Part shown: positions 1 through 8,804 of the stretch, piece after piece
How the letters are laid out: each line of letters opens with the position of its first letter
Position numbering within the stretch: the first letter of the stretch is position 1
Assembly (NCBI GenBank): GCA_963748485.1
Contig: CAVVJF010000013.1
Location: 62,001-126,000 of the forward strand
DNA length: 64,000 nt
Source of the DNA: DASRWT01 sp963748485
Lineage (GTDB): Bacteria; Methylomirabilota; Methylomirabilia; Rokubacteriales; CSP1-6
Reading direction: 5' to 3'
Program-made: the position numbers and the translations under genes
Notes under the pieces: generated by a model
What the model saw: only the letters and a program-made list of their open reading frames with translations
What the model was told of the DNA's origin: nothing
The model's database searches: none

Positions 1-486
1 CTCCTCGTGCTCGACGTGGACGGCGTGCTCACCGACGGGCGGCTCCTCTACGGCCCTGCGGGCGAGGAAGTGAAGCGCTTCCATGTGCGCGATGGCTTCG
101 CGCTGGTCGCGGCCCGCCGTGCCGGGCTCGGGGTGGCGGTGATCTCGGGGCGTGCCTCCGCCGCCGTGACCCGGCGCATGGCCGAGCTCGGTGTGGCCGA
201 GGTGCATCAGGGTGTGGATGACAAGCATCGGTGCCTCGACGATCTGTGCGGCCGCCTCGGCGTGACGCGCGGTCAGGTGGCGGCGATGGGGGACGATCTG
301 CCGGACCTCTCGCTCCTCCGTGTCGCCGGACTCGCGCTGGCCCCCGCCGACGCCGCGCAGGAGGTTCGCCGTGTCGCCCACTGGACGTCCCGACATGCCG
401 GCGGACGCGGCGCCGTGCGCGAGGCGGTCGAGATGCTCCTGGGCGCCCGTAGGGCTTGGCCCCCGCCTATGTCCGCGTCACGCTGA
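1..486 (+). CDS. kdsC: KDO-8-phosphate phosphatase KdsC (5'-truncated by window edge)
   Basis: HAD-superfamily phosphatase that removes phosphate from 3-deoxy-D-manno-octulosonate 8-phosphate in the cytoplasm, giving KDO for lipid A-core. The N-terminal HAD motif DVDGVLTD is present at the window edge and the late motif GDDLPDLSLL provides the Mg-binding acidic residues. The reading frame is open to base 1, so the first few codons lie outside the window. It is directly followed by lptC, lptA and lptB, the usual kdsC-lptCAB order, which strongly supports the call. Confidence 0.93.
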   Translation, partial: LLVLDVDGVLTDGRLLYGPAGEEVKRFHVRDGFALVAARRAGLGVAVISGRASAAVTRRMAELGVAEVHQGVDDKHRCLDDLCGRLGVTRGQVAAMGDDLPDLSLLRVAGLALAPADAAQEVRRVAHWTSRHAGGRGAVREAVEMLLGARRAWPPPMSASR

Positions 487-512
487 ACCTGGCGCGTTGC
501 CACGGAAGTTTA

Positions 513-542
513 TTGCTACCTCGCTTTGAGGTGTGCTAGGGT
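513..542 (+). promoter_or_regulatory. Possible sigma-70 promoter before lptC
   Basis: TTGCTA (513-518), an 18-bp spacer and TAGGGT (537-542) resemble -35/-10 boxes. The same -10 word TAGGGT occurs in a better promoter at 37371-37399. If real, transcription would begin near 549, inside the first proposed codons of lptC, so either the start lies slightly downstream or this is not the main promoter. Confidence 0.35.
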
Positions 543-1164
543 GGTACTGAAATTGCATACCCAGCGGATCTCGCGCATCATCTTCGTCAGCATCACCCTC
601 TTCGTCGCGATGGTCGTGGGGGTGCTCGTGATGCGTGGACGGGGGGCCGAGCCCGTGCGGGATGAAGTGGCGCAGAGCAAGGCCGACTACCGGATCAAGG
701 AGATCAACCTCCAGGAGGATGTGAAGGACGGTGTGCGCTGGCAGCTCGAGGCAGATCAGGCCGAAGCCTACGAGCAAGCCGGCAAGACGGTGCTGCGGAA
801 GGTCAGGATCCGGATCCAGGAGCCCGAGCGGAGCTGGACGGTCACCGGCGACGAGGGAGAGCTGGTGCAGGCGACCAAGGACGTCATGCTCAAGGGCAAC
901 GTGGTGCTCGTGTCGAGCGACGGCATGCGGCTCGAGACGTCGCGCCTCCGCTGGGACGCCGACAACCGGCGCGCCTGGACGGATGAGCCCGTCACCGTCT
1001 ACGACAAGGGGGCGGTGGTGAAGGGAACGGGGCTCGACGCGCGCGTCGGCGAGCGGACCACCCAGATCAGGGGTCGGATCCGCGCGACCTTCGGGGGCGG
1101 CAAGGCGGCGGCGCCCGACGTCGAGGACCGGCCCCCCGCTGGGGCGCCGCCGGTTAGCCGATGA
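541..1164 (+). CDS. lptC: LPS export protein LptC
   Basis: Single-pass inner-membrane protein that passes LPS from LptB2FG to LptA in the periplasm. The N-terminal 30 residues hold one hydrophobic helix (SRIIFVSITLFVAMVVGVLV), followed by an OstA-like beta-rich periplasmic domain with repeated short strands. GTG at 541 is chosen because GAGG at 528-531 is well spaced; TTG at 526 or TTG at 553 are alternatives. It overlaps lptA by 4 nt (ATGA), implying coupled translation. The proline/alanine-rich C-terminal tail is probably unstructured. Confidence 0.85.
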   Translation: MVLKLHTQRISRIIFVSITLFVAMVVGVLVMRGRGAEPVRDEVAQSKADYRIKEINLQEDVKDGVRWQLEADQAEAYEQAGKTVLRKVRIRIQEPERSWTVTGDEGELVQATKDVMLKGNVVLVSSDGMRLETSRLRWDADNRRAWTDEPVTVYDKGAVVKGTGLDARVGERTTQIRGRIRATFGGGKAAAPDVEDRPPAGAPPVSR

Positions 1165-1799
1165 GACGCTGGGCCGCGCTCGCGGCGCTGAGTCTCTGGC
1201 TGCTGGGGCTCGCCCCCACCGCCGGAGCGGCGCAGAGTCGGCGCCCGCAGCCCGCGGACCCGGCCGCCCGTCCCGAGTCCGCGCCGAAGGGCGCGCCTGG
1301 GAAGGTGGCGGCGACGCCCGCGCCGGCGGCGAAGCGCGGCGTCAATCCCCCGCAGCCCGTGGACGTGGAAGCCGACCGCCTCGAGTCGAACCAGAAGGAG
1401 GGGCTCGTCATCTTCACCGGCAACGTGATCGCGCGCCACAACAACTCCACCCAGTACGCGGATCGCATGGAGGTGTACCTCGACGCGGGCGGTGATCGCG
1501 TCATGCGCACGGTGTCGACGGGAACGGTGCGGATCATCACCCGCAACTGCCGGACGGGCACCGCCCAGCGGGCGGAGTACTACGATGCCGAACAGAAGAT
1601 GATCCTCATCGGCGACGCGCGCGTGTGGGAGGACGAGAACGTGGTGACGGGGGACCGGATCACGATCTTCATCGCCGAGGACCGCAGCCTCGTCGAGGCG
1701 GGTGCGCAGGGGCGCGTCAAGGGCGTCTTCTACCCGCGGCGCGAGGGCGAGGCCGCCGCCACTCGGCCCGCCGCGGGCGCCCCCTGCAAGGAGCAATGA
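1161..1799 (+). CDS. lptA: LPS transport periplasmic protein LptA
   Basis: Periplasmic bridge protein of the Lpt machine. A signal peptide (about residues 1-23, ending near GAA) is followed by a proline/alanine-rich linker and an OstA domain from about residue 63. That domain shows the typical pattern of positions such as VEADRLESN, FTGNVIARHN and GDARVWEDENVVTGDRI. It lies between lptC (4-nt overlap) and lptB. The long low-complexity linker after the signal peptide is unusual compared with enterobacterial LptA. Confidence 0.88.
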   Translation: MRRWAALAALSLWLLGLAPTAGAAQSRRPQPADPAARPESAPKGAPGKVAATPAPAAKRGVNPPQPVDVEADRLESNQKEGLVIFTGNVIARHNNSTQYADRMEVYLDAGGDRVMRTVSTGTVRIITRNCRTGTAQRAEYYDAEQKMILIGDARVWEDENVVTGDRITIFIAEDRSLVEAGAQGRVKGVFYPRREGEAAATRPAAGAPCKEQ

Positions 1800-1806
1800 G
1801 TCGCCC

Positions 1807-2529
1807 ATGGAAGGTCTCGTTGCCCAGGGTCTCGTGAAGCGCTTTCGCAATCGTGTCGTGGTCGACCGCGTCAGCGTCGACATCCAGCGCGGGGAGATCG
1901 TGGGCCTGCTCGGGCCCAACGGGGCGGGGAAGACGACGTCCTTCTACATGATCGTGGGGCTCCTCCGCGCGGAGGGCGGACGCATCTTCCTCGAGGGTGA
2001 GGACATAACCGACCGGCCCATGTACCAGCGTTGCCGCCTGGGGATGGGGTACCTGCCTCAGGAGTCGTCGGTGTTCCGCAAGCTCAGCGTCGAGGAGAAC
2101 CTGCTCGCCATTCTCGAGACCATGGACCTCACCGAGCAGGAGCGAATGGCCCGCCTTCGGGTGCTCCTCGCCGAGCTCGACCTCACGCCGCTGGCCCGCC
2201 ACAAGGCCTACACGCTGTCGGGCGGCGAGCGCCGCCGGCTCGAGATCACGCGAGCGCTCGTCACCAACCCCCGCTACCTGCTCCTCGACGAGCCGTTCAC
2301 CGGTATCGACCCCATCGCCATCGGCGACATCCAGGAGATCATCGCGCGGCTGCGCGAGCGGGGGATCGGCGTCCTCATTACCGATCACAATGTGCGCGAG
2401 ACGCTCGCCATCACCGACCGCGCATACATCCTCTACCACGGTCAGATCCTCGCCGCCGGCACCGCGCACGAGCTTGCCGGCAATCCGCGGGCGCGCGAGA
2501 TCTATCTGGGCGAGAAATTCTCGCTCTGA
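1807..2529 (+). CDS. lptB: LPS export ABC transporter ATP-binding protein LptB
   Basis: Cytoplasmic ATPase that powers LptB2FG extraction of LPS. Walker A GPNGAGKTT, Q-loop region YLPQESSVFRKLSV, signature LSGGERRR, Walker B LLLDEPFTGID and the H-loop TDHNVRE are all intact. The 240-residue length matches the family. ATG at 1807 is chosen because the protein then begins directly with the conserved ABC fold (LVAQGLVKRF). Its membrane partners LptF and LptG are encoded as one fused gene at 11739-14063. Confidence 0.95.
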   Translation: MEGLVAQGLVKRFRNRVVVDRVSVDIQRGEIVGLLGPNGAGKTTSFYMIVGLLRAEGGRIFLEGEDITDRPMYQRCRLGMGYLPQESSVFRKLSVEENLLAILETMDLTEQERMARLRVLLAELDLTPLARHKAYTLSGGERRRLEITRALVTNPRYLLLDEPFTGIDPIAIGDIQEIIARLRERGIGVLITDHNVRETLAITDRAYILYHGQILAAGTAHELAGNPRAREIYLGEKFSL

Positions 2530-2552
2530 GGCCGCGCCGGAGCCCCTGACCC

Positions 2553-4004
2553 ATGCGATTGGTCCAGCGTCTCAGCCAGCGCGTCGTGATGACGCCGCTC
2601 CTCCAGCAGGCCATCCAGCTGCTCCAGCTCTCGACCCTCGAGCTCAAGGAGGTCGTCGAGCAGGAGCTGAAGGAAAACCCCCTCCTCGAAGAGGTGCAGA
2701 CCGACACCCAGGAACCCACCACGGAGGCCGAGCAGGGACCGGAAGCGCCCGATCTCGTGCCGCCGCCCAGCGAGGCGCCCACCAAGGAGGCGAGCACGGT
2801 CGACGGGGAGCGCTCGGACGACCTTCCCTTCGACATCAACCAGGCGATGTTCGACGACGGGCCGGAGGAGCGCACGCCCGTCTCGACCGAGGAGCGCGAC
2901 GACCTGCCCTTCGAGAACCTCGGTCGCACGGAGACCTCGCTCACCGACCATCTCGGGGAGCAGCTCCGGATGGCCACCGACGATCCCATCCTCGTCGCCA
3001 TCGGCGAGGCCATCATCGGCAACCTCGACGAGGACGGCTATCTCCGCGCGGAGCCCGCCGAGATCGCCGAGCAGCTCGGCCGCCCGGTGGACGAGGTCGA
3101 CAAGGTTCTCATCCTCGTCCAGGGGTTCGACCCCTCGGGGGTGGCGGCGCGGAGCATCCAGGAGTGCCTGCTCCTGCAGCTGCGGGCGGATGCCGAGCCG
3201 GATCCCGTGTCGGTGGAGATCGTCGAGAAGCACATGGAGGATCTCGAGCGTCGGCGCTATCCGGAGATCGCGCGCGCGTTGAAGCTGCCCCTGGACCGGA
3301 TCATGGAATCCGTGGAGGAGATCCAGGGCCTCGAGCCGAAACCGGGCCGGCGGTTCCTCGTGGTCGATTCCCGCTACATCGCGCCTGATGTCACCTTGCA
3401 GAAGATCGGCGACGACTACGTGGTCGTGCTCAATGAGGAGGGCATCCCCCGCCTCCGCGTCAACTCGCTTTACCGCACGCTCCTGCGGGGCTCCGCAGGG
3501 GAGGACAAGCAGTTCGTGGAGCAGAAGCTCCGCTCCGCGCTGTGGCTGATCAAGAGCGTGGAGCAGCGGCAGCGGACGCTCCGGAAGGTCGCCACGAGCC
3601 TGGTGAAATTCCAGCGCGACTTCTTCGACCGCGGCCTGTCGTACCTGAAGCCCCTCGCCCTCCGCGACGTCGGCGAGGACATCGGCATGCACGAGTCCAC
3701 CATCAGCCGCGTCACCACCAACAAGTACATCCAGACGCCGCAGGGGCTCTACGAGCTCAAGTGGTTCTTCCACAGCGGCATTGCCTCCACCAGCGGCGAC
3801 GTCGTCTCGTCGGTGTCGGTGAAGAAGACCATCCAGGACCTGGTGGCGGGGGAGGACCCGGGTAAGCCGTACTCCGACCAGGACATCGCCAAGACGCTGC
3901 ACGGCAAGGGGCTCACCATCGCGCGCCGGACGGTGGCCAAGTATCGCGAGGAGCTCGGGATTCTGCCCTCGCACCAGCGCAGGATGGCCCCCAAGAAGCG
4001 CTGA
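2553..4004 (+). CDS. rpoN: RNA polymerase sigma-54 factor RpoN
   Basis: Alternative sigma factor for -24/-12 promoters that need AAA+ activators. Region I is the glutamine/leucine-rich N-terminus (LLQQAIQLLQLSTLEL), region II is acidic (about residues 50-140), and the C-terminus has the RpoN box ARRTVAKYREELGI. At 483 residues it is of normal length. It sits in the conserved lptB-rpoN-hpf-rapZ order; ptsN, often present in this cluster, is missing. Confidence 0.96.
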   Translation: MRLVQRLSQRVVMTPLLQQAIQLLQLSTLELKEVVEQELKENPLLEEVQTDTQEPTTEAEQGPEAPDLVPPPSEAPTKEASTVDGERSDDLPFDINQAMFDDGPEERTPVSTEERDDLPFENLGRTETSLTDHLGEQLRMATDDPILVAIGEAIIGNLDEDGYLRAEPAEIAEQLGRPVDEVDKVLILVQGFDPSGVAARSIQECLLLQLRADAEPDPVSVEIVEKHMEDLERRRYPEIARALKLPLDRIMESVEEIQGLEPKPGRRFLVVDSRYIAPDVTLQKIGDDYVVVLNEEGIPRLRVNSLYRTLLRGSAGEDKQFVEQKLRSALWLIKSVEQRQRTLRKVATSLVKFQRDFFDRGLSYLKPLALRDVGEDIGMHESTISRVTTNKYIQTPQGLYELKWFFHSGIASTSGDVVSSVSVKKTIQDLVAGEDPGKPYSDQDIAKTLHGKGLTIARRTVAKYREELGILPSHQRRMAPKKR

Positions 4005-4020
4005 GACCCGGGCCCCGGCC

Positions 4021-4533
4021 ATGCAGGTGCTGATCAGCGCGCGCGGCCTGACCATCTCGGCGACGTACCGGGCGCACGTGCAGGAGCGTGTCGCGAAGCT
4101 CGCTCCCCTCGCGCCCAAGGCGGTCGAGGCGCGGGTGATGCTCACCCGCGAGCGGAACCGGCGGACCGCCGCCATCACGCTCTGCGCCAAGCACCACACG
4201 TTCCGCAGTGAGGAGACCGCCCTGGACCTCGCCGCCGCGGTGGACGCGGCCCTCGCCGCCCTGACCCGCCAGGTGCGCGAGCTCAAGGATCGTGTCCACG
4301 CCCGCAAGCCGGCCCGCAAGGGCCTGGCCTCGATGGGCGCCGACGGCGACACTGCCCCCGTCCTGGAGATCCAGCGGGTCCCGGTCAAGCCCATGTCGGT
4401 GGAGGAGGCGCTCGAGCAGTTCGGCCTCAGTCGCGAGCCGTTCTTCGCGTTCACCAACGCGCGCACCGAGGCGGTGAACGTCCTCTACCGGCGGCGCGGC
4501 GGCGGTTACGCCCTGATCGAGCCGGTGGCATGA
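4021..4533 (+). CDS. hpf: Ribosome hibernation-promoting factor (long form)
   Basis: Binds the 30S subunit and promotes dimerisation of idle ribosomes. The N-terminal S30AE domain covers about residues 1-100 and a C-terminal dimerisation domain (about 115-168, PVKPMSVEEALEQFGLS and YRRRGGGYALIEP) makes this the long form. It lies directly behind rpoN and overlaps rapZ by 4 nt. Confidence 0.92.
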   Translation: MQVLISARGLTISATYRAHVQERVAKLAPLAPKAVEARVMLTRERNRRTAAITLCAKHHTFRSEETALDLAAAVDAALAALTRQVRELKDRVHARKPARKGLASMGADGDTAPVLEIQRVPVKPMSVEEALEQFGLSREPFFAFTNARTEAVNVLYRRRGGGYALIEPVA

Positions 4534-5411
4534 GCGCGCCACCGCCGGATTCCCTGCGCTTCGTCATCATCACCGGGCTGTCCGGGGCGGGGAAGAGCCA
4601 CGCGATCAAGTGCTTCGAGGACCTCGGCTACTTCTGCGTGGACAACCTGCCCACCACCCTCATTCCGACCTTCGCGGAGCTCTGCGCGCATTCGAGCCGC
4701 GAGATCAAGAACATCGCGCTCGGGGTGGATGTCCGCGAGGGCGAGTACCTCGAGCATCTGCTGGAGATCCTCGCCGCTCTCCGGTCGGCGGGGCACGCGC
4801 CCGAGGTGCTCTTCCTGGAAGCCGCCGACGAGATCCTCGTGCGCCGCTACCACGAGAGCCGGCGGCGCCACCCTCTCGCCGGCGAGGGCAACGTGCTCGA
4901 CGGCATCCGCGCCGAGCGCAAGGCGCTCGCCCATCTCCGTGAGGCCGCCGACCAGATCCTCGACACCTCGGCGCTCACCGTGCACCAGCTCAAGGACCGG
5001 CTCGTCGGCATGTACGCGACCCCCCGGCAGCGCGAGAGTCTCACCGTCTCCCTCGTGTCCTTCGGCTTCAAGCACGGCATCCCCGTGGACGCGGACCTCG
5101 TCTTCGACCTGCGCTTCCTGCCCAACCCCCACTTCGTGGAGGCCCTGCGCGCCCACGACGGGCGCGACCGGGAGGTGACGGACTTCGTCTTCTCCCACGC
5201 GGAGAGCCGGGAGCTCCTGCAGCGCCTGCAGGAGCTCGTGCGCTTCCTGCTCCCCCTGTATCAGCGCGAGGGCAAGGCGTATCTCACGATCGCGCTCGGC
5301 TGCACCGGCGGCAAGCATCGCTCGGTCGCGTTCGTAGAGGCGCTCCGCGGCTTCCTCGAGGGCCTGGGCCTGGCCCCGCTCGTGCGGCACCGGGACCTGG
5401 GCCGGGAGTGA
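4530..5411 (+). CDS. rapZ: RNase adapter / nucleotide-binding protein RapZ
   Basis: P-loop protein of the RapZ/YvcJ family, in enterobacteria an adapter controlling glucosamine-6-phosphate synthase mRNA decay. Walker A GLSGAGKS is at residues 16-23. The C-terminal domain ends with the family signature GCTGGKHRSV. Start ATG at 4530 overlaps the hpf stop (ATGA). The precise role outside enterobacteria is not known. Confidence 0.93.
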   Translation: MSAPPPDSLRFVIITGLSGAGKSHAIKCFEDLGYFCVDNLPTTLIPTFAELCAHSSREIKNIALGVDVREGEYLEHLLEILAALRSAGHAPEVLFLEAADEILVRRYHESRRRHPLAGEGNVLDGIRAERKALAHLREAADQILDTSALTVHQLKDRLVGMYATPRQRESLTVSLVSFGFKHGIPVDADLVFDLRFLPNPHFVEALRAHDGRDREVTDFVFSHAESRELLQRLQELVRFLLPLYQREGKAYLTIALGCTGGKHRSVAFVEALRGFLEGLGLAPLVRHRDLGRE

Positions 5412-7540
5412 CCGCGCCAGACGAGGCCGCGGGCGCCGAGCTGCACTTCCTCTTCGGCGTCCACAATCACCAGCCCGCCGGTAACTTCGACGGGGTCGTC
5501 GCAGACGCCGCCGCCTCCGCCTATCATCCTTTCTTCGAGGTGCTCCGGGACGAGCCGGACGTGCGTCTCACCGTGCACTGCTCGGGCAGCTTGCTCGCCT
5601 GGCTGCGCGAGCATGCGGCGCCGACCTTCGACCTGCTCGGCGTGCTGGCCGCCCGCAGCCAGGTGGAGCTCCTCACCGGCGGCTTCTACGAGCCCATCCT
5701 GCCCATGCTGCCCGACACCGACAAGGTGGGGCAGGTGCAGCGGCTCACCGAGTTCCTCCGCGCGAGCTTCGGGGTGACGCCCCGCGGGATGTGGCTGGCG
5801 GAGCGGGTGTGGGAGCCGCAGCTGCCGCGCGCCCTGCGCGCGGCGGGAGTGGAGTACGTGGTGGTGGACGACCACCACTTCGCGCTTGCCGGGCTTGACC
5901 CCGAGACGCTCGGCGGCTACTACCTCACCGAGGACCAGGGCGCCGCGGTGGCGGTGTTTCCCATCAGCGAGCGGCTCCGATATCTCGTACCGTTCGCGGA
6001 GCCGGCGGAGACGATGGCGTATCTCGCGACCCGGCGCGGAGCGGGGAGCATCACCCTGGTCGACGACGGCGAGAAGTTCGGAGTCTGGCCGGGGACCAAC
6101 CGCCTCGTCTACGAGGAAGGCTGGCTGCGCCGCTTCCTCGACGCGCTCCGGGGGGCTTCCTGGCTCCGCGTCTCCACCTTTTCGCGGATCCTCGACTCGC
6201 AGCCCCCGCGGGGGCGCATCTACCTGCCGACGGCCTCCTACACCGAGATGGGCGAATGGTCGCTGCCTGCTCCCGCCGCCGAGGAGGTCGAGGCCGCGCG
6301 CGAGCGGCTCAAGGCGCTGCCTGACGGCGCGGGCCTCGCCCGGCTCCTGCGGGGTGGGTCGTGGCGCGGGTTCCTCGTGAAGTATCCCGAGGTGGGTGAC
6401 GCCTACTGGCGGATGCTCCGTCTCTCACGCCGCATCGAGGCCGCGCTGGCAATCCGGCCGGGCGACGCTCGTCTCCTCGACGCGCGGGAGCGGCTTTGGC
6501 GCGGACAGGCCAACGACGCCTACTGGCACGGCGTCTTCGGCGGCTGCTATCTGCCGCATCTGCGCCGCGCGGTGCGGTCCGCGCTGATCGAGGGGGAGGC
6601 ACGGCTCGCCGCGGCGGAGGGGCAGGCCGCCCTGGGCTGGGAGGAGAGCGCGGACAATGCCGCGGGGCGCGTCGAGCTTCGCCTGTGGAGCCGCGAGATC
6701 ACCGCCACCCTCTGCCCGCACGCCGGCGGCGCCCTGACCGAGCTGGCCTTCCGCCCGCGCGCCCTCGACGTGGCAGACGTGTTGACCCGCCGCCGCGAGG
6801 CCTATCACGCGCGCATCACCCAGGCCGCGCGCGCGGCCCCCGCCGACTCTGACCAGGCGCGCAGCATCCACGACCGGCTCGCCGCGAAGGAGGTGGGACT
6901 GGATCGGCTCCTCGCGTACGACGGGCTTCGTCGCGCCTCGCTGCGCGAGGGCCTGCTGCGGGTGGGCGAGCCGGTGGACGCGTTGAATCCGTGGACGGCG
7001 GCGGCGCTGGCGTTCGGCGCCGTGGAGATGACGCATGAGGTGCGGGAAGAGCCCGACGCGCTCACCGTTACCTTCAGCGCGGCGGCGGGGGCGGCGACGC
7101 CCCTCGCGCTGGACAAGGCGGTGCGTCTGCACGGCGACGCCGCGCGGCTCAGCGTGTCGTACCGGCTGACGTGGCGCGGGGCCGAGCCGCTCGACGCGCG
7201 CTGGGGCGTGCAATGGAACCTCGCCCTCACGGCGGGCGACGCCCGCGGACGGTACTTCCGCCTTCCTGGTCATCCCTCCCTGGGCGGGCGGGGGGCGCGC
7301 TCGGAAGAGCGCGAGCTCGTGATGGTCGATGAATGGATCGGCGTGGAGCTGACGCTCGCCTCCCCCGAGGCCGCCGACTGCGCGTGGGCGCCCGTGGAAA
7401 CGGTGTCGCTCTCCGAGGCGGGGCTCGAGCGCATCTATCAGGGCTCGGCGATACTCTGGTGCTGGCCCCTGCGCCTGGCGCCCGGCGAGACGCGCGAGCT
7501 GCGGATCGCAGTGACGCTGCGGACGCTCGTATCGGCGTGA
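5408..7540 (+). CDS. GH57 alpha-amylase / 4-alpha-glucanotransferase-like enzyme
   Basis: Glycoside hydrolase family 57 enzyme acting on alpha-glucans, probably cytoplasmic since no signal peptide is seen. The family motifs are visible: FGVHNHQP near the N-terminus, the nucleophile Glu within GMWLAERVWEPQ, and the acid Asp within LVDDGEKFGVWPG. A C-terminal half of about 330 residues resembles the DUF1925/1926-type beta domains found in Thermococcus-type glucanotransferases. It starts at GTG 5408 overlapping the rapZ stop. Substrate cannot be decided from sequence; amylase, glucanotransferase and branching activities all occur in this family. Confidence 0.85.
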   Translation: MTAPDEAAGAELHFLFGVHNHQPAGNFDGVVADAAASAYHPFFEVLRDEPDVRLTVHCSGSLLAWLREHAAPTFDLLGVLAARSQVELLTGGFYEPILPMLPDTDKVGQVQRLTEFLRASFGVTPRGMWLAERVWEPQLPRALRAAGVEYVVVDDHHFALAGLDPETLGGYYLTEDQGAAVAVFPISERLRYLVPFAEPAETMAYLATRRGAGSITLVDDGEKFGVWPGTNRLVYEEGWLRRFLDALRGASWLRVSTFSRILDSQPPRGRIYLPTASYTEMGEWSLPAPAAEEVEAARERLKALPDGAGLARLLRGGSWRGFLVKYPEVGDAYWRMLRLSRRIEAALAIRPGDARLLDARERLWRGQANDAYWHGVFGGCYLPHLRRAVRSALIEGEARLAAAEGQAALGWEESADNAAGRVELRLWSREITATLCPHAGGALTELAFRPRALDVADVLTRRREAYHARITQAARAAPADSDQARSIHDRLAAKEVGLDRLLAYDGLRRASLREGLLRVGEPVDALNPWTAAALAFGAVEMTHEVREEPDALTVTFSAAAGAATPLALDKAVRLHGDAARLSVSYRLTWRGAEPLDARWGVQWNLALTAGDARGRYFRLPGHPSLGGRGARSEERELVMVDEWIGVELTLASPEAADCAWAPVETVSLSEAGLERIYQGSAILWCWPLRLAPGETRELRIAVTLRTLVSA

Positions 7541-7553
7541 GGGGGTTTTCCGC

Positions 7554-7582
7554 TTGAGCCCTCCAGGGGGGTGTGCTAACGT
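7554..7582 (+). promoter_or_regulatory. Sigma-70 type promoter of metK
   Basis: TTGAGC (7554-7559), 17-bp spacer, TAACGT (7577-7582) preceded by TGTGC. Transcription would begin near 7589, leaving a 30-nt leader with the ribosome binding site GGAGGAG at 7608-7614. Confidence 0.65.
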
Positions 7583-7618
7583 GCCGTGAGTACGATCGAA
7601 ATCACATGGAGGAGCATG

Positions 7619-8770
7619 ATGGCGCGTGAGGAGCACCTGTTCACATCCGAGTCGGTCACGGAAGGCCATCCGGACAAGATCGCCGACCAGATCTCCGACG
7701 CGGTGCTGGACGCGATCCTGACCCAGGATCCCACCGGCCGGGTGGCCTGCGAGACCCTGCTCACCACGGGCCTCGTCGTGGTGGCGGGCGAGATCACCAC
7801 GTCCTGCTACGTGGACATCCCCAAGGTGGCCCGCGAGACCATCCGCGAGGTCGGCTACACGCGCGCCAAGTTCGGCTTCGACTTCGAGACGTGCGGCGTG
7901 ATCACCGCCATCGACGAGCAGTCGGGCGACATCGCCATGGGCGTGGACAATCTCGGCGCCGGTGACCAAGGCCTGATGTTCGGCTACGCGTGCACCGAGA
8001 CTCCGGAGCTGATGCCGCTGCCCATCATGCTGTCGCACCGGCTCGTGCAGCGCCTGTCGCAGGTGCGCCGGCGCGGCGAGCTGGACTATCTCCGTCCGGA
8101 CGGGAAGAGCCAGGTGTCGGTGCGCTACGCCGACGGCAAGCCGGTGGCGGTGGAGACGGTGGTCATCTCCACGCAGCACAGCCCCGAGGTGACGCTGGAG
8201 CAGATCCGCCAGGACATCGTCGAGAAGGTCATTGTGCCGACCATTCCCGCGAATCTCATCGAGCCGAAGAAGATCGTCTACCACATCAACCCAACGGGCC
8301 GCTTCGTGACCGGCGGTCCCATGGGCGACACCGGCCTCACCGGGCGAAAGATCATCGTCGACACCTACGGAGGCTCGTGCCCGCATGGCGGCGGCGCGTT
8401 CTCGGGCAAGGATCCGACGAAGGTGGACCGGTCGGCGTGCTACATGGCGCGCCACGTTGCCAAGAACATCGTGGCGGCGGGCCTCGCCGAGCGCGCGCAG
8501 GTGCAGGTGGCCTATGCCATCGGCGTCGCCGACCCCGTGTCGATCATGGTCGAGACCTTCGGCACCGGCAAGGTGCCCACCGCGAAGCTCGAGCAGATGG
8601 TGCGGCGCCACTTCGACTTCACGCCCACCGGCATCATCAAGTACCTGAACCTGCGGCGGCCCATCTACAAGAAGACCGCGGCGTTCGGACACTTCGGGCG
8701 CACCGAGCCAGAGTTCACGTGGGAGCGCACGGACCGCGTCAAGGATTTACGGGACGACGCTGGACTCTGA
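7619..8770 (+). CDS. metK: S-adenosylmethionine synthase
   Basis: Makes S-adenosylmethionine from methionine and ATP. Conserved motifs GHPDKIADQ, GAGDQGLMFGYA and GGGAFSGKDPTKVDRS are intact. Of the adjacent ATGs, 7619 is chosen because GGAGGAG (7608-7614) is spaced 4 nt from it, giving a 383-residue protein of normal length. A promoter lies just upstream. No SAM riboswitch fold is apparent in the short leader. Confidence 0.97.
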   Translation: MAREEHLFTSESVTEGHPDKIADQISDAVLDAILTQDPTGRVACETLLTTGLVVVAGEITTSCYVDIPKVARETIREVGYTRAKFGFDFETCGVITAIDEQSGDIAMGVDNLGAGDQGLMFGYACTETPELMPLPIMLSHRLVQRLSQVRRRGELDYLRPDGKSQVSVRYADGKPVAVETVVISTQHSPEVTLEQIRQDIVEKVIVPTIPANLIEPKKIVYHINPTGRFVTGGPMGDTGLTGRKIIVDTYGGSCPHGGGAFSGKDPTKVDRSACYMARHVAKNIVAAGLAERAQVQVAYAIGVADPVSIMVETFGTGKVPTAKLEQMVRRHFDFTPTGIIKYLNLRRPIYKKTAAFGHFGRTEPEFTWERTDRVKDLRDDAGL

Positions 8771-8804
8771 GCGGCGCTTCCGCGAGGAGCCCCTGAGGGT
8801 CTAG

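Noticed and set aside
2502..4466. Long minus-strand open frame opposite rpoN and hpf
   Set aside because: It mirrors codon bias of the real genes, has no recognisable domains, and rpoN/hpf are certain on the other strand.
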